Below, piece after piece: positions 1 to 10,207 of a stretch of DNA of 64,000 nucleotides. Positions within the stretch are counted from its first letter, which is position 1. Each line of letters opens with the position of its first letter. The stretch covers positions 34,141 to 98,140 of the forward strand of contig JBAKBP010007615.1 of assembly GCA_037953745.1 (NCBI GenBank). Reading direction: 5' to 3'. Origin of the DNA: Lithodes maja (lineage: Eukaryota; Arthropoda; Malacostraca; Decapoda; Lithodidae). Made by a program: the position numbers and the translations under genes. Under the pieces are notes generated by a model, which saw nothing but the letters and a program-made list of their open reading frames with translations, was not told the DNA's origin and did no database searches.

Positions 1-245
1 GGAATAATAGGGAAAATAGGTGATAACTGAGGGATAGGAGGAAAGTGGGGAAGGAGGGGAGGTAGAGGACTGAGATTTTGCATGGCCCAGGGGCCAAAAA
101 AAAATAACAAAATAAAAAAATAAAAATAAAAAAAAAATAAAAATTTCGATGTAAAAAGTTGATTTTTAATTTTACTTACTCAGGAGAGTCTTCCCGCAGT
201 CCGCCGGGGGAACTCTTAAGAGTCTTCCCGCAGCTCCCGGGTTAA
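1..245. repeat. TTAA-ended repeat, left copy of an inverted pair
   Basis: This stretch is the reverse complement of 24482-24716. Both copies run from TTAA followed by CCCGGGA and a twice-repeated GCGGGAAGACTCT motif, through an A/T-rich centre, to a purine-rich stretch with a GGCCCAGGGGCC-type palindrome. The left copy runs off the window start, so its other end is unseen. TTAA next to CCC/GGG ends is typical of piggyBac-type insertions, but the partner terminus is not visible, so the class is inferred. Confidence 0.6.
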
Positions 246-415
246 TGGTTAGACGTCATGCCTAAGCTGAATGAATTTGTCTAATATTTGCCAGAATAGA
301 CTGAAAACGACGTCGCCGGTATAGGAGTTAATATTCATATTATTATTCAGCAGCTGCCATATCAGAATTGTGGGGAAAATGCACTAATATAAATGGTTGT
401 TACTTTGTGTTGCAG

Positions 416-602
416 GACCCAGTGTCAGTGTGGAGCGGACCGGTGGGGGAGGTGGGTCAATGGATGGAGGGCCACACAGACATTAAAGGTAGAGTGGAAC
501 TGTTCACTGTTATGGTGAAAGTTATATTCAACACCAAGGACCAAACATCATTCGTCACCTTTGATGACGTATCCCTTCACCTGGGCTCTTGTGGCAGTAC
601 AG
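416..602 (+). CDS. MAM gene exon 1 seen: C-terminal half of MAM 1
   Basis: Acceptor TTGCAG precedes 416 and donor GTACGT follows 602. It enters at phase 0 and leaves at phase 1. The 62 codons read from DPVSVW to a closing FDDVSLHLGSC, the usual end of a MAM module (hydrophobic-DD-hydrophobic, then the last cysteine). The N-terminal half of this domain must lie upstream of the window, since 246-415 holds no exon I can support. Confidence 0.8.
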
Positions 603-627
603 GTACGTACATTTCTATTTACTGTTA

Positions 628-691
628 GGGCTCTGTCTCAAGTCGGCCACCCCCTATAACAAAAGAAAATAGGGAATGTGCCAGAGTATAT

Positions 692-746
<55 letters not shown>
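628..746 (+). mobile_element. LINE 3' tail fragment ending in (TA)n
   Basis: The motif CTCTGTCTCAAGTCGGCCAC with following CCC and a GGGAATGTGCCAGAGTATATAG ending matches the 3' tail of the LINE at 59700-60390, where it also runs into a short tandem tail. Here the tail has become a (TA)n run at about 690-746. This is a 3'-end fragment only. Confidence 0.5.
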
Positions 747-748
<2 letters not shown>

Positions 749-1235
749 ACAAATGGGGTAATTGTGGACACCTGGGGCATTGAAGGACAGTTCATTAAAA
801 CCTCAATTATAATAATTCTGAGTTATGTCTTTGGCAACATTATGACTTAATGATGTTTATGCTTGAATTTATTAGATCCCTATAAATTGAATAATAAAGA
901 GTTTATTGGCTTCCCTCAATTGCCCCAGGTGTCCACAATTACCCCCTTTGACGGTATATATATAGTAGCTATCTAAGCCCGGTGTTAGCTAACTTTGCAA
1001 TAATCCTGATACATAGCTTCTTTATATCTCAGAAATGGCTATAGCTAACAGGCTGTAATTTCATACATCTATTTACTGCATAGGTCTGGTTAGGTTAGAT
1101 TTATTACGATTTTCCCCCGGGCAGCACCGGGTACCTCAGCTAGTTAAACATATACCTTTATACAGGTGCTTTTGAATTAATTGTATTCAAATATGGTAAT
1201 GTGTAATTCATATAAAATAACAACTTTCTTTGCAG

Positions 1236-1346
1236 CTGAATGTAATTTTGACGACCTGAGTATGTGTGGGTGGACTCACTCTCTGGCGGAGAAGGCTTAC
1301 TGGAACCTGCTCTCCGGCACTGACCATACCTACGGAGGAGAGAAGG
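1236..1346 (+). CDS. MAM gene exon 2: start of MAM 2
   Basis: Acceptor TTTGCAG and donor GTAAGT bound the exon; both borders are phase 1. It encodes the N-terminal signature of a MAM domain: a first cysteine in ECNFDD, a second in MCGW, and the closing DHTYGG motif. The phase-1 borders match the previous and next exons, which supports the splice assignment. Confidence 0.85.
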
Positions 1347-1634
1347 GTAAGTGTAGCTTTGAACTGTATTGAACGGATGAGGAGGATTGGCGGAAGCATG
1401 TTAGATGTATGGAAGTTGAGGGAAGGACAACACCCCATTTTTCACAACCATATAAAAATGTGTTGACTTGCTTATTTGTGTATGTTGAGCAGTACCGTAT
1501 ATTGATGTCTATCGATCGATCTATCTAATTATCTATCTATCTACTGATATATCTACCCGTCTATATCCATCTAACCATCCACATCTCTCCCTCTATAAAC
1601 TTATGTATGATGTTTAATGTTAATACTTACATAG

Positions 1635-1795
1635 ACGGAGGGATGATAGTGCTAGAGCCGACCAGGTACGAGGGTGGTGACGCGGCTGTGTTAAGGAGCC
1701 CCGTACTAGACCCGGCCGCTGCTGTCTCCACCTGCCTGCAATTCTGGTTCCTCAAGGATCAACCACAAGAAGGCACTATCAACATCTATGTTGAG
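1635..1795 (+). CDS. MAM gene exon 3: middle of MAM 2
   Basis: The exon enters at phase 1 after TACATAG and leaves at phase 0 before GTACAG. It reads DGGMIVLEP...AAVLRSPVLDP...STCLQFWFLKD, the standard central MAM pattern: a beta strand with an S-P-x-L motif, then a cysteine in C-L-x-F-W/Y. The acceptor has a weak pyrimidine tract, but the domain content and phase fit. Confidence 0.8.
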
Positions 1796-1929
1796 GTACA
1801 GTCTATCTATCTATCCCCTCTCACCCATTACTGAGGCAGGGGGCTTGGAATCGTCCTACTCGACGAGACAGAGAAATGGGCGAGGGAACACGAAAGTGGT
1901 CCCGGATCCAGAGAATAGGAACTTTAAAT

Positions 1930-2042
1930 GTTGTTTCCGTTCGGTCTCTGTCTCATGTCGGCCACCCCCAGCAATGGGGTATGTGTCTGGGTATATACAT
2001 GTCATACATACATACTGCATTGCTACCAGAATATCGTATACA

Positions 2043-2115
<73 letters not shown>
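1930..2115 (+). mobile_element. LINE 3' tail fragment with (AT)n microsatellite
   Basis: TCTGTCTCATGTCGGCCACC followed by a GGGGTATGTG stretch is another copy of the tail seen at 628 and 60325. It degenerates into about 70 bp of (AT)n at 2043-2115. The microsatellite keeps several frames open and creates false long reading frames. Confidence 0.5.
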
Positions 2116-2116
<1 letters not shown>

Positions 2117-2290
2117 ATCTATCTATTGCCCGACGCCGTGATCCCCGAAGGGGTGGCCACGAACGAACCGCCCCCATGCACCTCTGTCCCCAGTCAGTCG
2201 ACGCCCCTCCTCCCAACCAGCACCGCCTTCGTTCATGTAGTTCCTCACTCCATCCTTCCACCTCATATTCGGTCTACCTCTCCCCCTCTG
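2117..2290 (-). mobile_element. 3' end fragment of the LINE family at 61312
   Basis: The segment beginning TATTGCCCGACGCCGTGATC with GGGGTGGCCACGAACGAACC closely parallels 61312-61480, which is the 3' part of a minus-strand LINE with an FADD reverse transcriptase. It is a short 5'-truncated copy in the same orientation, bounded on both sides by (AT)n runs. Confidence 0.55.
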
Positions 2291-2309
2291 TCCCTCCACC
2301 TATATATAT

Positions 2310-2387
<78 letters not shown>

Positions 2388-4308
2388 AGCCAAATCTGTT
2401 CTTCGACTTGCCAAACACTCTTTCATCAATAATAAATGCACTGAACTATCCAACTCTAGCTCTTCCCAAGCTTTCTGGCATCTAGCCAAAAACCTCTCCA
2501 ACAATTTCTCTTCCTCGTCTTTCCCTCCCCTTTCCCACTCTGATGGCACAACCATCACTTCTTCCTCTGACAAAGCTAAACTCTTCGCTCAAACTTTTGC
2601 TAGAAACTCCACCTTGGATGATTCCGGTGCTATTCCTCCCTCTCCGCCCTCCTCTCTCTTACTTATGCCTAATATCCTAATCTCTTCTAAAGATGTACTT
2701 TCTACCCTCTCTGGGCTTAACACTAAGAAGGCGTACGGTCCGGACGGTGTTCCTCCTGTTGTTCTCAAAAACTGTGCTTCCGTGCTGACTCCCTGCCTAG
2801 GCAAACTCTTTCGTCTCTGTCTATCCTCTAACGTCTTCCCTTCATGCTGGAAGTTTGCTCACATTCAACCTGTCCCAAAGAAGGGTGACCGCTCTCAACC
2901 CTCCAACTATCGTCCAATTGCTCTTATCTCTTGTCTTTCTAAAGTTTTTGAAACTATTCTTGCTTCCAAATTTCTTAAGCATTTCTCTTCTCATAATCTG
3001 CTCTCAGATCGCCAGTATGGCTTCCTTACGGGTCGCTCTACTGGTGATCTTCTTTCATATCTTACTAACTCTTGGTCATCCTCCTTTCGGGACTTCGGTG
3101 AGACTTTTTCTATTGCACTAGACATATCGAAAGCCTTCGATAGAGTCTGGCATAAATCTTTAATTTCTAAACTACCCTCCTTCGGTTTCTATCCCTCCAT
3201 CTGTGCCTTTGTCTCTAATTTCCTTTCCGGCCGTTCCATAGCTGCGGTTGTGGACGGCCATTGTTCACTTCCTCACCCTATAAACTCTGGTGTTCCTCAG
3301 GGCTCTGTCCTATCTCCTATTCTCTTTCTAATTTTTATAAATGATCTCCTTAACTGTACCTTAATTCCCATCCATTCATACGCAGACGACTCAACCTTAC
3401 ACTACTCCATTAGTTTTTCAGAACGCCCCAGCCAGCAATCCCTCAACGACAAACGTAATGAAGCCATAGAACTCTTAAATTCTGATCTAAATACTATTTC
3501 CAATTGGGGCAGAGAAAACCTTGTTAACTTTAATGCTTCCAAAACCCAATTTCTCCATCTATCTACCCGTCAGGATCTCCCAGCGGACTATCCCTTATTC
3601 TTCAACAATACAAAAATCAACCCTTCATCTTCTCTCAATATTCTTGGTGTCTCTTTTTCTTCTGCTCTCATTTGGAAGGGACCATATTACCAGTCTTGCT
3701 AAGGCAGCCTCCCAGAAGCTGGGTGTGCTCAACCGCCTTAGGGGGTTCTTTTCCCCTGCACAGCTTCTTGCTCTGTACAGGGGCATAGTGCGCCCTTGTA
3801 TTGAGTATTGTTCACATGTGTGGGGAGGTTCCTCCTCACACCGCTCTCCTAGACAAAGTTGAAAGGAAGGCCTTTCGATCATTAAACTCCCGTCCACTCA
3901 CCAACTCTCTGCAATCTCTCTGTCTCACGCCGCAATGTTGCATCTCTCTCGCTATTCTATCGCTACTATAATAATCAGTGTTCCTCAGAGCTATCCCAGT
4001 GCATACCACCTCCTTTACGTAGGGCACGTGGTACCCGTCTTGCAACTCAATCCCACCCCTACTCTGTGCAACTCTCCAACCCAAGAGTGAAACGTTACTC
4101 TCAAACTTTCTTCTACTCAACATCCTGAGCTCTGGAACTCTCTCCCAGAATCAGTCTTTCCCTCTTCCTATGACTTAAATTGCTTCAAACTCCGTGTGTC
4201 CAGGCATTTTGGCTCGAACGTCCCTTGATTTTGGCCCTGTCACTCTTTCAACTATGGGGGAGGCACTCGCTATAGGCAGTTATGCCTTTTGCCTCCCTCA
4301 ATCACATA
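2388..4308 (+). mobile_element. Jockey-like non-LTR retrotransposon, 5' truncated
   Basis: Begins next to an (AT)n tract (2308-2386) and ends at CCTCCCTCAATCACATAG plus an A-rich tail at about 4308. The open part (about 2394-3702) carries a reverse transcriptase: KKAYGPDGVPP, KKGDRSQPSNYRPIALIS, LDISKAFDRVWH, SGVPQGSVLSPILFLIFIND and the catalytic YADD at 3379-3390. The endonuclease is missing. After about 3665 the frame shifts; the C-terminal part (LGVLNRLRGF, LALYRGIVRPCIEYCSHVW) continues in another frame, with further breaks after 3840. It is a dead copy. Related 3' pieces, all on the minus strand, lie at 8103-8405, 36538-37530 and 62555-63430. Confidence 0.85.
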
Positions 4309-4313
4309 GAAAA

Positions 4314-4345
<32 letters not shown>

Positions 4346-4469
4346 CTGTATATATACTGTATATATATATATATATGAAACGTTTCCCTGACACTTCATG
4401 AACTTGTATTAGTAGCCTAATAAATATTTGTTTGTGAATTTGTGTGAATAATAAGCGCTCTAGTAAATA

Positions 4470-4475
4470 CGTAAA

Positions 4476-4530
<55 letters not shown>
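4470..4530. repeat. (ATT)n microsatellite next to an exon
   Basis: About 50 bp of ATT repeats end some 30 bp before the acceptor of the exon at 4557. Similar ATT tracts precede the exon at 9988. Confidence 0.9.
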
Positions 4531-4531
<1 letters not shown>

Positions 4532-4556
4532 AGCGGTACTGTATATTATATTCCAG

Positions 4557-4707
4557 CCTTTTAATGGTGATAAAGTGTTGGTGTGGAGTGTGAGTGATCA
4601 GTACACATCATGGAGTGTGGGTCGCGTCCCTCTTCACGGAGTCATCTCGGGATACTTCACCATCATTCTGGAAGGAGTTGTGGGCTTTAACCAGCTCCAC
4701 ACAATTC
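4557..4707 (+). CDS. MAM gene exon 4: third quarter of MAM 2
   Basis: Acceptor TATTCCAG and donor GTTAGT, phase 0 in and phase 1 out. It reads GDKVLVWSV...TSWSVGRVPLHG...YFTIILEGVVG, the strand pattern that normally lies between the central cysteine and the final VDD/IDD motif (W-x-x-x-x-V, then F-x-I-x-x-E-G). Confidence 0.8.
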
Positions 4708-5083
4708 GTTAGTATTTGTATATCCAAATTATTTGTTGTCATAATGTGTTATACAGGAAGATGATATGAAGTACCAACCAGTACCTTAGTTTCTGTATAT
4801 TATGCTATGCGCAATTTTGTTGCAGTTTCATCATTTGTAACAATAGGTGACAGCTGACAAATATTAAAAGGATGTTTTCTTATGTTGTCATCTTATGTTG
4901 TTGCCGACCAAGGCTGACAAGTCCCATTCACCCAGATGTTTATTTGGATTTCTCCCCTAGATGGGTTCCTGATCAAGGCTGATGAGTCGCATCCACCCAG
5001 ATTAATATACCATTATGTATATTCAATATTTTTTAATATGATTATGAATAACTATATGTTAATGAATCTGATGACTTTTGCAG

Positions 5084-5200
5084 ATATTGATGACTTGTTG
5101 CCGTTTACTGGTTTGTGTGGAGTGTGGCCAACTGAAGCCCAACCCTCCAACACCACCACCACCACACCACCTCCACCAACTGGATCCACCACCACGCAAG
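5084..5200 (+). CDS. MAM gene exon 5: end of MAM 2 plus Thr/Pro linker
   Basis: Acceptor CTTTTGCAG, donor GTAACA, phase 1 at both ends. It starts HIDDLLPFTGLC, closing MAM 2, then runs into a Thr/Pro-rich stretch (TTTTTPPPPTGSTTT) that looks like an O-glycosylated spacer between modules 2 and 3. No other module border in this gene has such a linker. Confidence 0.8.
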
Positions 5201-5435
5201 GTAACACATTTCTCAACTCAACACCTTCCGTATTATGTACCATTTAAAAAAAATACTTAATACACAGAGCGAGTGGTTACAATCTCGCATCCTAAATGGC
5301 GGCTTTCCAGGCGACCCAGTCAAGGGCTGCCTCTGTTGACAAGTTCTATATTTTGAGATCAATGGAGTACCTGATATCACATCTTTCTAGATCTACCACT
5401 ACGAGCATTGATAATTCTATACTAATTTTTTTCAG

Positions 5436-5594
5436 CGCCTCTTGGAGAAAACGACTGTGACTTTGAGGACATGTTGATGCCCCTGTGTCGGTGGAGTACC
5501 TTGGAGGGTAACAACACGGCAATCTGGGTGTGGTGGAGTGGGCCTCCCAACACTGTCTCACCTGGACCCAACACCGACCACACCTACGGCACAG
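5436..5594 (+). CDS. MAM gene exon 6: start of MAM 3
   Basis: Acceptor TTTTTTCAG, phase 1 in and out. It reads NDCDFEDMLMPLCRWS...GPNTDHTYGT, with the two N-terminal cysteines and the DHTYG border. The donor GTACGG coincides with the left end of a MITE (TA target at 5596, then CGGTCGCGC), so the splice donor lies in or at the insertion. Confidence 0.85.
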
Positions 5595-5595
5595 G

Positions 5596-5810
5596 TACGG
5601 TCGCGCTAATAAATCATGTCCCAGCTGTCATTATGTTTGGCTTGCTCTTAGCTGTATTAATGTCTGTCAGATGTTGAATTGGGTGGGTAAGTGTAGGAAC
5701 AGGTTTGCATATTTCACTCGATATGAAGAAATGAAGCCTAGGTATTGCTGATACCAATTATTGATCAAAAAATACTTGGTGCCGAGACATCACTTATTAG
5801 TGCGACTGTA
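5596..5810. mobile_element. 215-bp MITE, family A copy 1
   Basis: Starts TACGGTCGCGCTAATAA and ends TTATTAGTGCGACTGTA, giving terminal inverted repeats of about 27 bp (including the ATGTCTC/GAGACAT continuation) next to TA. TA flanks and a CAGT-like terminus suggest a Tc1/mariner- or pogo-type non-autonomous element; this is inference. Two further full copies lie at 8491-8705 and 31149-31363, and one terminal fragment at 29749-29774. Confidence 0.8.
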
Positions 5811-6189
5811 TATTTGCCCATAATTATGCGTTCATGCAGTTCTTCTCTGTGATCTTATACGTGGACATACAATGCGCATGATTAAATTACAAGTGTAGTT
5901 TCTTATCCAGTGGCTAATTATCTGATTATAAATACAATGCACATGATTAAATTCAAGTGTAGTTTCTTATACTGTGGCTAATTATCTTATTATCAATACA
6001 ATGCGCATGATTGAATTACGAGTGTTGTTTCTTATCTAGTGGTTAACTCATTTGATTAATCAACTGATAATTAATTGCGAGAAACCACACTCGCAATTCA
6101 TTCATTACAGGTTGGCTATCGTTTGCCAAGTAATAATCGACAGTTTGGTGGGATGAAAAGTCTTACAATGGCCAAACTAATAGGGTGAA

Positions 6190-6338
6190 ACGTTTGTAAT
6201 AAGTAACACCCCATTCTTAACATTAATCGTCAATTACAAACCCCAATGTATTTGAATAAACTAATGAACGCATATGGTCCTCCCGGGATTCGAACTCGGG
6301 ACACCACACCCAGAACATAAGCACCTAAACCATTACAG
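6190..6338 (-). mobile_element. tRNA-derived SINE, family 1, inverted
   Basis: Read on the minus strand from 6338, it begins TGTAATGGTTTAGGTGC and contains a B-box-like GAGTTCGAATCC followed by a body ending AATGGGGTGTTACTTATTAC. The same sequence stands in plus orientation at 11545-11692. The antisense tRNA head ends at CCATTACAG, whose AG is the acceptor of the next MAM exon. Confidence 0.7.
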
Positions 6339-6595
6339 ATAAAGGACACTACCTGTATGTGGAGTCCCAGTGGTCGTCCCCCCCAGCCGTTGCCACATTG
6401 TACCGCGGCCCAGTCAAGGAACCACAGTGTTTCTCCTTCTGGTACTACATGTTCGGGGAGGAGACACCGCAGCTCACCGTGGCCGTGGAGGAGAACGGCA
6501 TCAGGAGCGAGCCCTTGTTCATCAGGGCAGGATCACAGGGGGACTTCTGGCACCACGCTCTCATGGATATCAAAGTTGCTGGGACGGAGTATGAT
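6339..6595 (+). CDS. MAM gene exon 7: middle of MAM 3
   Basis: Phase 1 in and phase 0 out, donor GTGAGT. It reads DKGHYLYVESQW...AVATLYRGPV...QCFSFWYYMFGEETPQLTV...GDFWHHALMDIKVAG, a near-canonical MAM centre (G-H-Y-x-Y, C-F-x-F-W-Y-x-M-x-G). The acceptor is provided at the junction with an inverted SINE. Confidence 0.85.
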
Positions 6596-6737
6596 GTGAG
6601 TAATAATAATAATTAAGGGGACCCAGACGGTATTGTGCAGTATGAATTACTGGTTCAGCTCAATGGTTTAAGGAGGGGGTTTAGTTTGCTCTAATATTCT
6701 ATATACTCAGGCCCAATCCCAACTTTTCCTTTTTTTT

Positions 6738-6800
6738 TTTGTTTTTTTTTTTTTTTTTGAGGGCGGTGGCCGACTCAAGACACAGCCAGAATAGGGACAA
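6738..6800 (-). mobile_element. LINE 3' tail fragment, inverted
   Basis: GGCGGTGGCCGACTCAAGAC with ACAGCC is the reverse complement of the tail at 60325-60360. A T-rich run (6725-6757) marks the former tail side. Confidence 0.45.
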
Positions 6801-6927
6801 CAAAACAGAAAACAATTAACACACAACAACAAAATACAAATTCACGAAAAAAAAAGAAAATTGTGTGAATTACATAATATACCTTGAATAATCTTACGTT
6901 GATGTGGAACTGTGGTATTATCATCAG

Positions 6928-7150
6928 GTGATCATCGTAGCGGAGTGGACGACCTCAAGCCAGGGTATAGTAGCTGTGGATGACCTGAGACTGCACCTGG
7001 GGAACTGTGACCACCACCCCAGCGACCCCAACGTGCTACATGACTTTGAGGAGGTCGGGTCAATGTTTGTGTTGATTGAAGGCAGTGTGGTGGACTGGGA
7101 CGTGATGAGTGTCGACAAGGATCCTGATCATACGCTTGGCACTGCTAAAG
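6928..7150 (+). CDS. MAM gene exon 8: end of MAM 3 and start of MAM 4
   Basis: Acceptor TTATCATCAG, donor GTAAAG, phase 0 in and phase 1 out. It closes MAM 3 with GIVAVDDLRLHLGNC, then begins MAM 4 with VLHDFEEVGSMF...DPDHTLGTAK. In MAM 4 both N-terminal cysteines that normally pair (the C of CDFE and of C-x-W) are absent, although the rest of the motif survives. The 3' edge of the exon with its donor is repeated four more times in the intron. Confidence 0.85.
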
Positions 7151-7440
7151 GTAAAGGAAAATTTATAGGAGTGCTTTTTCATGACCATTTTATACGCTTG
7201 GCTCTGCTAAAGGTATAGGCAAATTTATAGGAGTGCTTTTTCATGACCATTTTATACGCTTGGCACTGCTAAAGGTATAGACAAATTTATAGGAGTGCTT
7301 TTCCATGACCAATTTATACACTTGGCACTGTTAAAGGTAAAGGCAAATTTATAGGAGTGCTTTTTCATGACCAGTTTATACGCTTGGCTCTGCTATAGGT
7401 AAAGGCAAATCTATAGGAGTGTTTTTTTCATGACCATTGT
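7131..7440 (+). repeat. 62-bp tandem repeat duplicating an exon end and donor
   Basis: Five units of 62 bp start at about 7131, 7193, 7255, 7317 and 7379. Each contains ACGCTTGGCACTGCTAAAGG with T(A) following, that is, the last 20 bases of exon 8 and its GTA donor. Only the first unit is in the open exon. Confidence 0.9.
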
Positions 7441-7960
7441 TGTTCATTGTAGCGTTGTTTTATAGCTAGATAGATAGTTTTATGGCCATTTTTATATGGA
7501 TTTGTATTCTGGATTTTTTTTTGGAACGGCAACGCGTTTCTGGCAGCCTTGTCAAATGTCACACTGGTGCTCCATTGTTATTACTTAAACTAAACCTGCA
7601 TGAATGAATTATAAGTTATACATGGGTGCATTGGTTAGCACATTCAGTGTGAGCAGAATGTGATGGACAATCCCACACATCACTTATTATCTATTCCATC
7701 AGTATACCTAGACCACAAGATTTCCAAGTAGAACTATTATAGGGCTGGCATATCATTCAGCTTTATTGACCACTCCGCTTGCTACAGTTAACCATATTCT
7801 TTCATTATCATAAATGGAAGGGGGGGATTTGCTGGCAAGTTGATTTGAGTAAAGTATATTCGTATTTTTAACCAACCCACCAATTAACTTACATATAAAC
7901 CTAATTAATGAAATCAGTGAAATAGTGATGTAATCGTAATGTTTGATGTGGTGTTATCAG

Positions 7961-8054
7961 GTCACTTTGCCCGAGCCGAGCTACATCCATACACTGAGGG
8001 CCAGCTGGGTCAGATCGTCTCTCCCGTCTACCTCAACCCTGGCAACACTTACCG
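7961..8054 (+). CDS. MAM gene exon 9: second quarter of MAM 4
   Basis: Acceptor TGTTATCAG, donor GTATGT, phase 1 in and phase 2 out. It encodes GHFARAELHPYTEGQLGQIVSPVYLN, the strand carrying the S-P-x-Y/L motif. The phase-2 exit splits an arginine codon completed by the next exon. Confidence 0.8.
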
Positions 8055-8102
8055 GTATGTTGATTATACCATTGATTATCATTCTTTGGTGTTTTTCTTG
8101 TT

Positions 8103-8405
8103 TTATTTCTTTTTCTTCATTTTCTTTTCCTTTTTTCTGTTTTTTTTCCTTTTTTTCTTTGTGTTTTCTTCCTTTTTTACTTTTGTTTTCATTTATTTTT
8201 TCCTTTTTGTTTTCTTGTTCTTGTTCTTTCTTTTTCTTTTCTTCCTTTCTTTTTTTCTTTTTTTCTATATTTGTATGAAGGAGACTAAAGGCAGGCTGTT
8301 TGTAGCAAGCGTCTCCCACAAAGCCAAAAGAGTGACAGACAGCCAAATTCAAGGGACGTTGAGGTCAAGATGCCTTGACCCACAAAGTTTAAAGCAGTCT
8401 TAAGT
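8103..8405 (-). mobile_element. Jockey-like LINE 3' end, inverted, with expanded T-rich tail
   Basis: 8270-8405 (GAAGGAGACTAAAGGCAGGC ... AAAGCAGTCTTAAGT) is the reverse complement of the 3' end of the element at 2388-4308. The former poly(A) appears as about 165 bp of interrupted T-rich sequence at 8103-8265. This tract leaves several frames open by composition only. Confidence 0.65.
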
Positions 8406-8490
8406 TGTAGGATGAAGGAAGGATTGATTGAGCCTCCCTTCAAGTATGTCCATTCCTGACGTACATTTACATTCTAGTTGTCTGCACATG

Positions 8491-8705
8491 TACGGTAGCG
8501 CTAATAATTCATGTCTCAGCTGTCATTACGTTTGGCTTGCTCTGTGCTGTATTAATGTATTTCAGATGTTGAATAGGATGGGTAAGTGTAGGGACATGGT
8601 TGTATATCTTACTCAAAAAGAAGAAATAATGTGTAAATATTTCTTATAACAATTATTGATCAAAACATAATTGGTGCCGAGACATCACTTATTAGGCCGA
8701 CTGTA
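8491..8705. mobile_element. MITE, family A copy 2
   Basis: TACGGTAGCGCTAATAATTC at the left and ACTTATTAGGCCGACTGTA at the right, with an internal sequence parallel to 5596-5810 throughout. It lies within the intron between exons 9 and 10. Confidence 0.8.
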
Positions 8706-8888
8706 CGGTACTACACTATGTCTTTCACACCCAATACTGCAGTACTGAAATATTTATATTTCATTTACCTACACATGTACTACTTAATATTCAGTATACC
8801 CTACACTATTATTCTGTAACATATACAGTATATTTCAGTTGTGTACATATGTACTACTCATTTCCCTACACACCCAACACTATCGTTT

Positions 8889-9087
8889 ATTCGTTGTAAG
8901 TAGGCGAAAAATCATGACCTCGATCATCTGTAACTCAAAAAGGGCTAGAGCGAATCGGCTGTAAAATTTCACATCTATTCCTTGACTGACTCTTTCCAAA
9001 TGGTAGAAATATTAGCTCGATTATTCTAGTCGTTTTTTAGTTACAGAGGTTAGAAGTCATGATTTCTCGCCTACTTACAGCGAATAG
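8889..9087. mobile_element. 199-bp palindromic-ended MITE, family B
   Basis: The left end TTCGTTGTAAGTAGGCGA and right end TCGCCTACTTACAGCGAA are inverted repeats continuing for about 28 bp (ATCATGAC/GTCATGAT). No coding capacity. A partly similar internal stretch (ATTTGGGAAGAGTCCACCAG type) appears near 13285-13380. Confidence 0.65.
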
Positions 9088-9119
9088 ACTATAGCAGTAC
9101 TGTAATATTTATATTTCAG

Positions 9120-9312
9120 GTGTCTACATATGTACTACAAAATGTCCGGAGTGTCTGATACCGCTGTGCTGAGGGTGTACATGCGGGACACTGATGATGG
9201 GAGTGGTGTGGCTTTGAATATGACCAAAGATTTGATATGGGAGCAGTCGCAGAGTCAAGGAGAAAACTGGGTCACTCTGGAACTGTATATGGACAAGAAG
9301 GAGAATTTCCAG
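9120..9312 (+). CDS. MAM gene exon 10: centre of MAM 4
   Basis: Acceptor TATATTTCAG, donor GTCAGT, phase 2 in and phase 0 out. It reads CLHMYYKMSGVSDTAVLRVY...NWVTLELYMDK, the C-L-x-F/M-Y-Y-x-M-x-G core plus the W-x-x-x-x-L strand. Confidence 0.85.
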
Positions 9313-9340
9313 GTCAGTAGGATGTGTTTATTGGTGTTGA

Positions 9341-9342
<2 letters not shown>

Positions 9343-9402
<60 letters not shown>
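9343..9402. repeat. (GA)n microsatellite
   Basis: About 60 bp of GA repeats immediately downstream of exon 10, followed by GT-rich sequence to 9520. Confidence 0.95.
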
Positions 9403-9404
<2 letters not shown>

Positions 9405-9874
9405 TGTGCGTGTGTTTGGTTAGTGTGATGTGGTTTTTTTATGAGAGAGAGAGATTGTATGTGTGTGTGGTAAGTATGATGTATTTTTTGTTATTAGTAT
9501 ATATGTGTGTGTCTGTGTGTGTCATATAAAGCAGTTTTTATAACTTTGTACTATTTATCATTATTCAGATGATTATCAGGTAATATTACAGGGTATTGAC
9601 TCGCTTTCTATTTGTGTTGCAAACAGCTGTAACCGAACACTACTTTTCAATTAATTATTAAACATTTTAACATACATATTAACCCTCTCAGGCTCACGGT
9701 TGTCAGTTACTATCTAGCGAAATTTTCTATATAAAAATGTAAAAGAATAGCTAAGTTAGCTTTCTAAATATTACAAAAAGCCACTGATTCCTTTTGAGAT
9801 CATCTAACATCCTTACCTAATCAATCAGGTAACCCAGAACCTAACCAAATTTAATGGATTTGTATGTGACAAAG

Positions 9875-9878
<4 letters not shown>

Positions 9879-9912
<34 letters not shown>

Positions 9913-9947
9913 GTTATTGTTATTATTTTATTATTATTATTAGTATT

Positions 9948-9980
<33 letters not shown>

Positions 9981-9982
9981 TT
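9879..9982. repeat. (ATT)n microsatellite before an exon
   Basis: Interrupted ATT repeats run to within a few bases of the acceptor TTCTCAG of exon 11, so they occupy the place of a normal pyrimidine tract. Confidence 0.9.
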
Positions 9983-9987
9983 CTCAG

Positions 9988-10207
9988 GTAATATTTGAGG
10001 CCCAAGTCTTGAAGGACACGGTAGCAGTGATCGGGGTGGATGATGTTTACTTCAGCCGCGAGGACTGTGTGCGCCACTCACTGTGTGACTTTGAACATGA
10101 CCTCTGCTCCTGGTCTAACAGTGCCAGTGACACGGCGGACTGGCTACAACAGAGTCCATCAGATGCTCTCCCGGGGCCGCCGCTAGACCACACTTACGGC
10201 AATCAAG
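9988..10207 (+). CDS. MAM gene exon 11: end of MAM 4 and start of MAM 5
   Basis: Acceptor TTTTCTCAG, donor GTAGAG, phase 0 in and phase 1 out. It closes MAM 4 with VAVIGVDDVYFSREDC and opens MAM 5 with LCDFEHDLCSWSN...GPPLDHTYGNQ. Both N-terminal cysteines of MAM 5 are present. Its 3' edge is duplicated in the following intron (10585-10715). Confidence 0.85.

Noticed and set aside
1876..2390. Long open frame N-terminal to the reverse transcriptase fragment
   Set aside because: It is held open by two (AT)n tracts encoding Tyr-Ile repeats and a LINE 3' tail; only the part after about 2394 is homologous to reverse transcriptase.
7981..8403. Three overlapping frames rich in Phe/Ser or Lys/Glu
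   Set aside because: They arise from an expanded T-rich tail of an inverted LINE fragment.
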